In this document: positions 15,729 to 23,848 of the stretch, piece after piece
Position numbering within the stretch: position 1 is the stretch's first letter
How the letters are laid out: every line of letters begins with the position of its first letter
Source: Pseudomonadota bacterium
Lineage (GTDB): Bacteria > Pseudomonadota > Gammaproteobacteria > Steroidobacterales > Steroidobacteraceae
Length of the DNA stretch: 64,000 nt
Assembly (NCBI GenBank): GCA_023391815.1
Contig: JAEWAF010000043.1
Location: 62,001 to 126,000 of the forward strand
Direction of reading: 5' to 3'
Program-made: the position numbers and the translations under genes
Notes under the pieces: model-generated
Database searches by the model: none
Told to the model about the DNA's origin: nothing
Seen by the model: the letters and a program-made list of their open reading frames with translations, nothing else

Positions 15729-16924
15729 GCCTACCGCTTGAAGGAATTCGCGTCGCAGATTTCAGCCATGTGATGGCGGGACCGTTCGCCACTCATTTGC
15801 TACGACTGCTCGGTGCGGAAGTCATCAAAATCGAAGCACCGGGTCGCGGCGACGCCATGCGCAACTACGGCGCGGATCGACGTTACGATGGCATGGCGCC
15901 CGCCTTCATCGGCGTGAACGCGGGCAAGAAATCTATCGTGCTCGATCTGAAGCAGTCACTGGCACAAGAAGCGGCGCGCCGCTTGATCGCAACTTCGGAT
16001 GTACTGATCGAGAACTTTCGTCCCGGAGTGATGGCGAAGTTCGGCCTGGACTACGCATCGGTGCGCGCATTGCGGCCCGAATTGATCTACTGCTCCATCT
16101 CGGGCTACGGACAAAACGGTCCGCGCAGGGACTGGCCGGCCATCGACAACATCGTCCAGGCAACGACTGGCATGATGACCCTCGGCGGCGCCGCAGGCGA
16201 TGCGCCGGCGAAGGTAGGTTTTCCGGTGGTCGACACACTCACGGGTCAAACCGCTGCCTTCGCGATCCTCGCTGCGTTGTTACGACGTCAGCGCGAGCGT
16301 CGCGGTGAATACATCGATGTCGCGATGTTCGACGCCAGCATGGCGTTCATGACGTCGGCCGTCGTGCCGTATCTCGTGACCGGCAACCCGCCCGAGCGCA
16401 CCGGGAATATCGGTTACAGTGGTCAGCCGACCTCCGCGGTGTTCAATACCAGCGACGGCCGTCAGATTTCGCTGGGTGTGGTTCAGCAGCCGCAGTTCGA
16501 AGCGCTGGCCCGCGAAGTGGGTTGCCACCAGTGGCTCGAAGATCCCCGATTCCGCACGCCCGACCTTCGACGCAAACATTCGGCCGAGATGCGCGACGAG
16601 CTCGGCAAGGTCTTTGGTAAAGCGCCGGCATCCTATTGGGAAACACGACTGAGCGCGGCTGGAATTCCCTGCGGCATGATCCGTGATGTCGCCGAAGCAG
16701 TCTCGCTGCCCGCGCTCGAAGCACGGCGCTTGAAGCTCGGCCTCGAGGTCGCCGGCTTGCCCGAGCGCGAGCGGGTCGAGATTGTGAACGCGGGCTTTTT
16801 GTTCAGCGAGGATCAGCCCGGCGTGGCTTCGCCCCCGCCAAAACTCGGCGAGCACAGCGCCGAGGTTCTACAGTCCCTCGGGTTCTCGAGTGCCGAACTT
16901 CAAGCGCTGCATGTCGAGGCGTGA
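15725..16924 (+). CDS. CaiB/BaiF-family (family III) CoA-transferase
   Basis: A 399-residue CoA-transferase of normal length. It opens LPLEGIRVADFSHVMAGPFA, has VIKIEAPGRGDAMR, IVLDLKQ, DVLIENFRPGVMAKFGLDY and ISGYGQNGP, and a catalytic Asp at 170 in GFPVVDTLTGQTAAF, matching Asp169 of formyl-CoA transferase. It would load CoA onto the acid imported by the TRAP system, with another acyl-CoA as donor, while the double-headed homologue at 11219 may handle a second pair of acids. It is the last gene of the eight-gene operon; a 111-base gap with an inverted repeat follows before the TetR gene. Confidence 0.93.
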   Translation: MSLPLEGIRVADFSHVMAGPFATHLLRLLGAEVIKIEAPGRGDAMRNYGADRRYDGMAPAFIGVNAGKKSIVLDLKQSLAQEAARRLIATSDVLIENFRPGVMAKFGLDYASVRALRPELIYCSISGYGQNGPRRDWPAIDNIVQATTGMMTLGGAAGDAPAKVGFPVVDTLTGQTAAFAILAALLRRQRERRGEYIDVAMFDASMAFMTSAVVPYLVTGNPPERTGNIGYSGQPTSAVFNTSDGRQISLGVVQQPQFEALAREVGCHQWLEDPRFRTPDLRRKHSAEMRDELGKVFGKAPASYWETRLSAAGIPCGMIRDVAEAVSLPALEARRLKLGLEVAGLPERERVEIVNAGFLFSEDQPGVASPPPKLGEHSAEVLQSLGFSSAELQALHVEA

Positions 16925-16983
16925 GACGGCACAACCCACGGCGCCGGCAAGCCCCCGTTGCCAATTTTCGACGAGGGAATACC

Positions 16984-17013
16984 ATCCAGGCATGGCTGTG
17001 AAACTTCCTGGAT
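16984..17013. promoter_or_regulatory. Inverted repeat upstream of TetR gene
   Basis: ATCCAGG (16984-16990) and CCTGGAT (17007-17013) are exact inverted copies 23 bp apart centre to centre, just before the proposed GTG start of the TetR gene. It may be a self-regulatory operator or a weak hairpin after the CoA-transferase operon; there is no T run. Confidence 0.35.
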
Positions 17014-17035
17014 CGCACAACGTCAGGCTGGAACA

Positions 17036-17719
17036 GTGAGCCCCAAGAGAATCACGGACGAGAAGCCCGCGCCCAAAATGGATCGGCGTTGGGAGCGCAC
17101 GCGCGCGGCCTTGATGAGCGCCGGCCGGACCCTGTTCGCTTCGCGCGATGTCGACGGGGTCACCGTCGACCAGATCGTCGCCACCGCGGAGGTCGCCAAA
17201 GGCAGCTTCTACAATCATTTCGTCGATAAGGACGTATTCGCCCGCGAGATTGCGAGCTCGGTGCGACGCCAGGCCGAGCAAGCGGTCAACGAAGCGAATA
17301 TCCACGTGACCGACCCGGCCGCGCACCTGGCTCGTGCCCTGTGTGTCTTCATGCGCTTTGCCATCGAACATCGCGAGAGCGCTCAGGTACTCTGGCGGCT
17401 GAATTCCGGTGCCACGATGGTCGACGCCCCGATCAATCGCAACCTGCGGAACAACGTGCAGGAAGGCATCACGAAGCAGCGCTTCAAGCACGTGGACATC
17501 GAGGCCGCCGTGCTGCTGGTCATGGGCACGATCGTGATCTCACTGCGTCACGCGTTGGAAGAGCGCCTGGTGACCCCGCACATCGATATCGCCCGAGGCA
17601 TGGCGGCGGGCCTGTTACGCTCGTTGGGCGTCCCCGCAGCTCAAGCGGATCGCCTCGCCCGCCAGGCCGCCGATGACATTCTCACGCCTCAGAAATCGAC
17701 GCTGGCGGACACGAAGTAA
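17036..17719 (+). CDS. TetR-family transcriptional regulator
   Basis: A 227-residue regulator. The helix-turn-helix lies near residues 25-70: RTLFASRDVDGVTVDQIVAT followed by AEVAKGSFYNHFVDKDVF, the AxVxxGSxYxHFxxK pattern of TetR proteins. The C-terminal ligand domain is not recognisable further. The start is unsure: GTG 17036 gives a normal short N-terminus, and ATG 17078 or 16958 are alternatives. It lies 111 bases after the CoA-transferase operon on the same strand, and its end overlaps by 31 bases the convergent TonB receptor gene. Its target may be that receptor and the divergent P450, whose shared intergenic region holds a palindrome. Confidence 0.82.
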   Translation: MSPKRITDEKPAPKMDRRWERTRAALMSAGRTLFASRDVDGVTVDQIVATAEVAKGSFYNHFVDKDVFAREIASSVRRQAEQAVNEANIHVTDPAAHLARALCVFMRFAIEHRESAQVLWRLNSGATMVDAPINRNLRNNVQEGITKQRFKHVDIEAAVLLVMGTIVISLRHALEERLVTPHIDIARGMAAGLLRSLGVPAAQADRLARQAADDILTPQKSTLADTK

Positions 17720-20031
17720 TTCCTCGGCCGGGAATAAATCACCTCGGCGTAACCCGCCGACGTGCTGAAGGACGAGTTGCCCGCGACTCGATACTGCTCA
17801 TCCGTCGCATTATTCACGCCCGCTCTCAACCGCCACGCCCCGAGCTCCAGCGTGAGCGAAGCATTGAGCAACGTCACATCATCGAGCTGCGCGACCTCGA
17901 TCGAGTTCGCCGCATCGAAGAACTGCTCGGACGTATAACTCACATTGATGCGCGGAGTGAGCGTCGCGTTGCCCACGGCGAAGTCATAGCCAACACCGAG
18001 ATTCCCTTGCCACTCCGGCGCGAACGGCAGCGTGTTGCTGGGGCCGACGGTTTGGGTCGTGCCCGGCACCACCGCGATCTCATCGAATTTGTTGTGCAGG
18101 TAGCCCGCGCTCGCTTCCACGAGCAGACGCCCCGGCGCGTAGGTGAGCTCCAGCTCCGCGCCTTCGATGGACGACTTGCCTGCGTTGAACAGCAGCGGGA
18201 CGATGCCGAGCCGATAGGTCAGTTGCATGTTGTCGTAGTCGGTGCTGAAGACTGCGGCATTCAAGCGCAGATTGGCGCCCAGCTCCGATTTGAAACCGAG
18301 CTCGAAGGTCTCCGCCCTCTCCTCGTCGAACGCCACGGGCAAGTTGCCCGGCGGTGCCAGGTTATACCGCTGATTGAAGCCGCCGCTCTTGAAGCCTTGC
18401 GACCAGCTCAGATACGTCATCACCGACTCATTCCAGCGATACTGAATGCTGGCCGAGCCGGTCGTGGACTGGTACTCGTTCTCGAACGGCTGCGGCAGGA
18501 TGTTCAGACCGGGGCCGGCAACTAACGGCGTGTTGAGCGCGGTCGGAATCCGTACCGGTGCCGTCAAGGGCGTGACGGTGAATGAGACAATCCGAATCCC
18601 CTTTGTTTCCTCGGTGTAACGCACACCGGCCGTCAGGCTCAGCGCTTCGGTGGCAGCGTAGGTCCATTGCGTGAACAAGGCGAAGTTGTCGTTCTCGATG
18701 AACGCCCGCTGATAATCGAGCGAGCCCGGGATTGCACCGCTTGCCACCAGCGGCGGCGGCGCCGCGAACGGAACGAGCAGGAAGTCGTCGATGGTCTCCT
18801 CGAAATAGAAAGCACCGACCACGCCACGCAGTCGTTCGGTCTCGACCGAGGCCTGCAATTCCTGGCTGAACTGATCGCCCGCGCTCGAATAGTCCGTGTG
18901 CAGCACGAGCAGTCCGGTATTGTCCGCGTCACGACTGCCACTCCACTCCAGCTCGCGATAGGCGGTAATCGACTTCATCGAGAACGAGTCGCTCAACTGC
19001 CATTGCAGCGTGCTGGAGACGCCCCAGTTCTCGAGTGTGCTCTCGGCATGCGCATTGCCGCCGTTGCGATATTTGCCAAGATTCCAGGTAGCATCGTTCG
19101 CACAGCGCGGATCCACAATGTTCTGTGGCACTGACGGCGGTGGAAAAGTAGCACCGGGGCAGCCGGCGCCGCGGCTGATCGCGGCAGGAAACACCTGCGA
19201 CTCGTTGATAGCAGCGAACACGAACGGCGAGCCATGTTCATCTTCCTTGGTGTAGTCGCCACGGACCGTGACCGTGACGCCATCGGTCGGCAGCCATTGG
19301 AATGATGACTGAACGGTGTACGTGTCCTCGTTTCCCAGATCGAGGCCGTCATAGACGCGCGTGACATAGCCGTCGCGTTGCCGGGCACCGACCGAGATCC
19401 TCGCGGCCAAGCTGTCGAGGATCGGCAGGTCGACGGCCGCGAAGCCTTCATACAAGTGATCGTCACCGAAGCCGACTCGCGCCGTACCGCCAAATTCTTT
19501 GCCGGGCAGCGTCGTCGTCAGCAACACCGCACCACCGATGGTGTTACGGCCAAAGAGCGTTCCTTGCGGACCCCGCAGGATCTGGACATTGGCGATGTCT
19601 CGAAAGTCGAGCACGCCGCCGACCGAGCGGCCCATATAGACATCGTCGATATACAAACCCACGCCCGGGTCGACACCGGAGGAACCATCGCTCTGCCCGA
19701 TACCGCGGATATAAACCTGTGCGGCGGAGTTGTTACCGGTGAGTGGACCGTAGCTTGCGAACTGCAGGTTGGGCGCGACTTGGTCGAGGTCTTCGGTGCT
19801 GCTGATTTGTTGGCGTTCCAGCGCCGCGGCGGAGAATGCCGAAATCGCGATCGGCGTGTCCTGCAGGGATTCCTCGCGTTTTCGCGCGGTGACGACCACC
19901 TCTTCCAAGGCGCCCGCCTGGCGTCCCTCGTCGGCGGCGTTCGCCGCGTTCACGGGGGCCACCATTCCACAGATGACAGGCACCTGCCATGCAGCCGACC
20001 AGATGCGCGCGCCGGTGAATATTCCTTTCAC
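17689..20031 (-). CDS. TonB-dependent outer membrane receptor
   Basis: A 780-residue receptor with an N-terminal signal region (ending near VNAANAADE), a TonB box-like LEEVVVTARKREESLQ, and a plug with TPIAISAFSAAAL, VYIRGIGQSDGSSGVDPGVG, LYIDDVYMGR, ILRGPQGTLFGRNTIGGAV. The barrel ends YFVSASVDF. The plug signature (TARKREESLQDTPIAISAF) is that of the large receptor group of sphingomonads and steroidobacters that take up organic compounds. The start codon is GTG 20031 with AGGGGG seven bases upstream. It is divergent from the P450 gene across 211 bases, suggesting uptake of a P450 substrate, and it is tail-to-tail with the TetR gene. Confidence 0.88.
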   Translation of the reverse strand: MKGIFTGARIWSAAWQVPVICGMVAPVNAANAADEGRQAGALEEVVVTARKREESLQDTPIAISAFSAAALERQQISSTEDLDQVAPNLQFASYGPLTGNNSAAQVYIRGIGQSDGSSGVDPGVGLYIDDVYMGRSVGGVLDFRDIANVQILRGPQGTLFGRNTIGGAVLLTTTLPGKEFGGTARVGFGDDHLYEGFAAVDLPILDSLAARISVGARQRDGYVTRVYDGLDLGNEDTYTVQSSFQWLPTDGVTVTVRGDYTKEDEHGSPFVFAAINESQVFPAAISRGAGCPGATFPPPSVPQNIVDPRCANDATWNLGKYRNGGNAHAESTLENWGVSSTLQWQLSDSFSMKSITAYRELEWSGSRDADNTGLLVLHTDYSSAGDQFSQELQASVETERLRGVVGAFYFEETIDDFLLVPFAAPPPLVASGAIPGSLDYQRAFIENDNFALFTQWTYAATEALSLTAGVRYTEETKGIRIVSFTVTPLTAPVRIPTALNTPLVAGPGLNILPQPFENEYQSTTGSASIQYRWNESVMTYLSWSQGFKSGGFNQRYNLAPPGNLPVAFDEERAETFELGFKSELGANLRLNAAVFSTDYDNMQLTYRLGIVPLLFNAGKSSIEGAELELTYAPGRLLVEASAGYLHNKFDEIAVVPGTTQTVGPSNTLPFAPEWQGNLGVGYDFAVGNATLTPRINVSYTSEQFFDAANSIEVAQLDDVTLLNASLTLELGAWRLRAGVNNATDEQYRVAGNSSFSTSAGYAEVIYSRPRNYFVSASVDF

Positions 20032-20093
20032 AGCCCATCCCCCTGTCCCTGAACATGGCCCGGGGCCATGCCGGTATTTTGACCATTACGTCA

Positions 20094-20116
20094 CTATTGA
20101 ACGAAATCGTCAATAG
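20094..20116. promoter_or_regulatory. Palindrome between TonB receptor and P450 genes
   Basis: CTATTGA (20094-20100), nine bases, TCAATAG (20110-20116) is a perfect inverted repeat; one more pair on each side matches after a single mismatch. It is in the 211-base divergent region, 63 bases from the receptor start and 127 from the P450 start. Size and spacing suit a TetR-type dimer, and a TetR gene lies at the far end of the receptor. The remaining bases show nothing else clear. Confidence 0.5.
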
Positions 20117-20242
20117 CGATGCGGGACGGATTCGATGGCTCGGTGCCATTCATGCTTCTTATAGCCGGAAGATACAGAAGGTGTTACCCGGGCCGGACCC
20201 TTCTGACCTAGTGTTCGGCTTTCGGCCCATTCCTATCGCGCC

Positions 20243-21445
20243 ATGTCCACCGATCCCGCGTCGCTCAACGAGTACGATCCCACGCTCCCTGAAACCTTCG
20301 ACAGCGTGCATGCGACTTTCGCCGAGCTGCGGGCTCGCTGTCCGGTGGCTCACAGCACGCAGTTCGACGGCTTCTGGACCCTGGCTCGGTACGAGGACAT
20401 CGTGAATGTCCTGCGCGACCCGGACATGTACATCACTTCCGTCCGCAATGTGGTGCCCGGCTCATCAACGACCGGCCGACGGCCACCGCTGCATCTGAAT
20501 CCGCCCGAGCACACGCCTTATCGACGAGCGATCGATCGTGCGCTCAGCGCCAGCCGGGTCGCTTCGCTGTTGCCGGCGACACAACGCATCGCGCTCGAGC
20601 TTGCGACGGCGCTCGTCGCTCGTCGCGAAGCCGATCTCGTCGAGCATTTCTCCGCGGTACTTCCCGTGCGACTCTTCGGTGAGTGGCTCGGTCTCAACGA
20701 CGCGCAGACCGAACATCTCGCCACGAGCTCCCGCGCCTACATCAAAGCCTGGGAAGCCTTCGACAAGCCCGGCGTCGCGGTCGCCGGCGAAGGGTTGGCA
20801 ACGCTGGCTCGCGAACTGATCGAACAACGTCGCACGCAACCGATGGATCCCACCATCGATCCGACCAGCTCGTTGCTGGCCGAGCGCGATGCCGATGGCA
20901 AGCCGTTCCCCGACGCCCTACTGGCGGGCTGTGTGCGACAGGTGCTGGTCGTCGGTCTGGTCGCGCCGCCCATTCTAATGGGCAGCATCGCCGTGCATCT
21001 GTCACGCGATCAGGAATTGCAGCAGCAACTGCGCGCCGATCGCACGCTGATTCCCGACGCCGTCGAGGAATTCGTTCGCTTGTACACGCCCTATCGGGGC
21101 TTCGCCCGCACGGCGCGGGAAGATGTAACGATTCGCGGTCGCACGATCCCGAAGGATGAGCCGATTGCCCTGTTGTATGCGTCGGCGAACCGGGATGAGG
21201 CGATCTTCCCCGAGCCCGACAAGTTCGTCCTGCGTCGGCCCAACATCAATCAACACATCGCCTATGGACGAGGGCCCCACATGTGCGCCGGCGTCCCTCT
21301 CGCTCGCCAACTGCTGCGAGTGTCGCTCGACGCGTTGTTACAGCAGACCCGTCATTTTGAACTGAGCGGCGACGTGCGCATGAGCGGCATGCCGGAGGTC
21401 GGGCCGTTGTATGTGCCGCTGCGAATGACACCCGCGAACGGCTAA
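20243..21445 (+). CDS. Cytochrome P450
   Basis: A 400-residue soluble bacterial P450. The heme loop YGRGPHMCAGVPLARQ has the thiolate Cys at about 348, and the K-helix has E-F-V-R (276-279) with FARTARED after it. The I-helix segment VLVVGLVAPPILMGS (about 232-247) lacks the usual acid-alcohol pair (A/G-G-x-D/E-T) used for oxygen protonation. The enzyme would oxidise an organic compound, with outside electron partners: no ferredoxin or reductase gene is adjacent. The ATG has no strong ribosome site. It is divergent from a TonB receptor and its stop overlaps the convergent OmpA-like gene. Confidence 0.92.
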   Translation: MSTDPASLNEYDPTLPETFDSVHATFAELRARCPVAHSTQFDGFWTLARYEDIVNVLRDPDMYITSVRNVVPGSSTTGRRPPLHLNPPEHTPYRRAIDRALSASRVASLLPATQRIALELATALVARREADLVEHFSAVLPVRLFGEWLGLNDAQTEHLATSSRAYIKAWEAFDKPGVAVAGEGLATLARELIEQRRTQPMDPTIDPTSSLLAERDADGKPFPDALLAGCVRQVLVVGLVAPPILMGSIAVHLSRDQELQQQLRADRTLIPDAVEEFVRLYTPYRGFARTAREDVTIRGRTIPKDEPIALLYASANRDEAIFPEPDKFVLRRPNINQHIAYGRGPHMCAGVPLARQLLRVSLDALLQQTRHFELSGDVRMSGMPEVGPLYVPLRMTPANG

Positions 21446-22224
21446 CGCGAGACGAGCACTTGCACACGGCGCAGCGTGGCGTCCTCGACGCCCCTTGCTC
21501 GTTTGCTCTCGTCCTGCCACTTCACCTCGTACTGCAAGTCGGTCAGTCCAGCGCCACGTAATAAGTCCGCGACCTGCTCGGCGCGGCGCCGTCCGATCTC
21601 TTTGTCCTCCTGCATGAGCTGACCATTGGACAGCAGCGACGCCGCGCGATAGCCCGTGATCTGCACCTTGGTCGCGCCACTTTGTTTCGCGTGCTCGAAG
21701 ATCTGTTGCAGCGGTTGCGCGTGACGGAACACCACCAGCGAATCGAATTCATAACGCAGCTCGAATGACTTCGAGGGCGCCGCTTCCACGGCCTTCGGCT
21801 TGATCACCGGATCGCCAAAGGCGAGTCGGCCTTTGCTCGGCCCCGGCGGTCGCGGCGGCTCGAACGGCAGGTTATATCGCTCCTCCGCCGGCAGCATGGT
21901 GTTGCACGAGCCATCCAGCTCCTGCATCACCGACAAAGCGACAGGCTTGAGCACCATGCCGCCGCAGATGTTCGGCTCGTCGCTGATCGTGCCTTCGACG
22001 AGCACCTTGTGACCGAGCCACGGCGGATTCACCGGCGCGCTCACATCCGTTTGAATCGTCAGATAGTAAGTCTGCCCTTCATACTCGGCGAGCCAGCACG
22101 GCACTGTGCTCGTATCTCGCACGATCGGGCACGCGATGAAGTTCCGATGGTTTGCAGGCGGGGTCGCGGCGCCGACGGCAGCCGTCGAGCCCGCGAGCGT
22201 CAATGCGACGACAAGCCTGTTCAT
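21442..22224 (-). CDS. Exported protein with OmpA-like C-terminal domain
   Basis: A 260-residue exported protein. The signal peptide is MNRLVVALTLAGSTAAVGAA. Residues about 25-120 form an unrecognised region with cysteines (ACPIVRDTSTVPCWLAEYEG, NICGG, GSCNTM) that may pair as disulfides. Residues about 150-258 look like an OmpA/peptidoglycan-associating domain: YEFDSLVVFRHAQPLQQIFE, GATKVQITGYRAAS, GRRRAEQVADLLRGAGL and RRVQVLVSR. It starts within the stop of the di-heme cytochrome gene (ATGA), so the pair is co-translated. It may anchor the redox protein at the cell wall; this is inference. Confidence 0.7.
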   Translation of the reverse strand: MNRLVVALTLAGSTAAVGAATPPANHRNFIACPIVRDTSTVPCWLAEYEGQTYYLTIQTDVSAPVNPPWLGHKVLVEGTISDEPNICGGMVLKPVALSVMQELDGSCNTMLPAEERYNLPFEPPRPPGPSKGRLAFGDPVIKPKAVEAAPSKSFELRYEFDSLVVFRHAQPLQQIFEHAKQSGATKVQITGYRAASLLSNGQLMQEDKEIGRRRAEQVADLLRGAGLTDLQYEVKWQDESKRARGVEDATLRRVQVLVSR

Positions 22225-23837
22225 AGCGCACTCAGGAAATTGATCAGATCCTCGCGTTCTCGATCGGTGTAGCCGATGTTGAAGCGGCGATCGTAGAAAT
22301 CGACCAGCTCACGCAGCGAGCTCGCTGAGCCATTCGAAAAATATGGCGCGCGCGCCGCGAGCCCACGGAACTGTTGCATGACTATCGCGCCCACATCGTT
22401 ACACTTGCCGGAAATCAGTCCGCGACCTGGATCCTGGGTATAAAACACGCGCCCCAGGAACGGGTGCGGCGGCACACCGGCCTTGCACGTGATCTTGAAC
22501 AAGGGCATCTGCGGTTTGCGCTCGTTCCATGGATTCAACGGTTCTTCGCGAGCCCACGGCAAGTTCGTGGTCCCCAGATCCATCCAGCCGTTCACGATGT
22601 CCATGCCCATCATGTGCATGCCGTGACACGTCGAGCACGTGCGTTTGGTCGGGTTGCCGAGACCGACCGTGTTCAGATGCATCGCGTCCTTGATCCAGAA
22701 GGTGCGGAACATGAACACATCGTGGCCGCGAGCGATGGACGCGCGCATTTCGTTTCGACGCGCAATCTCGGGATCGGCCGAAGGCGCCGGCTTTCGCCAC
22801 TCCTCGCTGATCGGAAACACATAGTTCGTCACGTTGTTACCGAGCAGCCCTTCGCGCCCCTTGGCGAGGTTGTAGACCCCCAGCCCGGGCGGCGTGTTTT
22901 CCTCGATCAAGCTGCCCGCGCCCGCGTGCATTACTTGCGCCGTATAAAGCTGGCTTTCGAACCCGACGATCCGCGAGAGCCGCTCTTCGCCGAGGGTGCC
23001 GTTGAACTGCAAATGAGTGATGGCAGCTTCGACCGCCTGCGTCTTCAACGTGGGCTGGCGCGCGTCGGAAAGAATGTTCATTCCCGAGGGCAGGCCCGTT
23101 TCCGGATCTCGTGTCGCCGGCAAGCCGTTCTTGCCTATGAACGAAAACACACCGAAGCCCTGATGCGTGAAATATCTGGTGTTCGCAGCCACCCGCGGCC
23201 GGCGGTACACGGACACCATTGGATTCGCGCTGTTCAGTCCGAACTTCGGATGCAGGTTACAGCCGGTCGGATCGCGCACGACTTCGATCGTGAACTCCGG
23301 ATCGATGGTCGAGCCGTCGGCGGCCTTGGGCGGCCAGGGCAGGAAGATCCGGAACAGACCGCGCTCGAGCAGCAGCGAATGCGAGTCTGGAACGCCGGGC
23401 GGCAGGTCCGGGCAATTCATGCCGTCGATCGGAGCGAAGATCGGATCCTTGCCCTGCGTCTCGCGCCAGCGCTGCTGAATCATTTCGACCGACAGCGACA
23501 TCGCATTCGCCGGCTGATGACAGCTCACGCAGGCACGGCCGTTCTCGCCGATGGGCTCGAAGAACGGATGACCTCGCGTCTCGATGACGCCGGCGGTGTT
23601 CAAAACACCCGCTTGCCCGAAAGCGTTTGGATACGGAATCAGCGGCGCGAGCGGCGTGCCCTCGCCGGGCGACCACCAGCGACTGGCGGACGGTGATTTC
23701 GTTTCCCCGATCGGCGCCTGCTGAGCCTGCCGGTTTTGATCCGGCACGTGCCCGACGACCGGCGAATCGCCGAGCACGGCGCTGGCCAGCAGACCAGCGC
23801 CGATCCCGATCGCAAACTTAGCGGTGGCTTTCAACAA
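22221..23837 (-). CDS. Exported di-heme c-type cytochrome
   Basis: A 538-residue exported protein with a signal peptide (MLKATAKFAIGIGAGLLASA) and two heme c sites, CVSCH (103-107) and CSTCH (about 401-405). Later blocks include HMMGMDIVNGW, YFSNGSASSLRELVDFYDRR and FNIGYTDREREDLINFL, the C-terminal pattern seen in cytochrome c peroxidase/MauG-like proteins. It is longer than standard CcpA (about 330 residues) and the region between the hemes is unfamiliar, so I do not name a reaction; oxidation of an organic substrate or peroxide use are options. It is 11 bases downstream of a TonB receptor and overlaps the OmpA-like gene: a three-gene envelope operon. Confidence 0.82.
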   Translation of the reverse strand: MLKATAKFAIGIGAGLLASAVLGDSPVVGHVPDQNRQAQQAPIGETKSPSASRWWSPGEGTPLAPLIPYPNAFGQAGVLNTAGVIETRGHPFFEPIGENGRACVSCHQPANAMSLSVEMIQQRWRETQGKDPIFAPIDGMNCPDLPPGVPDSHSLLLERGLFRIFLPWPPKAADGSTIDPEFTIEVVRDPTGCNLHPKFGLNSANPMVSVYRRPRVAANTRYFTHQGFGVFSFIGKNGLPATRDPETGLPSGMNILSDARQPTLKTQAVEAAITHLQFNGTLGEERLSRIVGFESQLYTAQVMHAGAGSLIEENTPPGLGVYNLAKGREGLLGNNVTNYVFPISEEWRKPAPSADPEIARRNEMRASIARGHDVFMFRTFWIKDAMHLNTVGLGNPTKRTCSTCHGMHMMGMDIVNGWMDLGTTNLPWAREEPLNPWNERKPQMPLFKITCKAGVPPHPFLGRVFYTQDPGRGLISGKCNDVGAIVMQQFRGLAARAPYFSNGSASSLRELVDFYDRRFNIGYTDREREDLINFLSAL

Positions 23838-23848
23838 TGAGAAGGCGC

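Noticed and set aside
22374..23696. Open frame of 440 codons on the plus strand
   Set aside because: Antisense of the di-heme cytochrome gene, whose two CxxCH motifs and signal peptide are clear.
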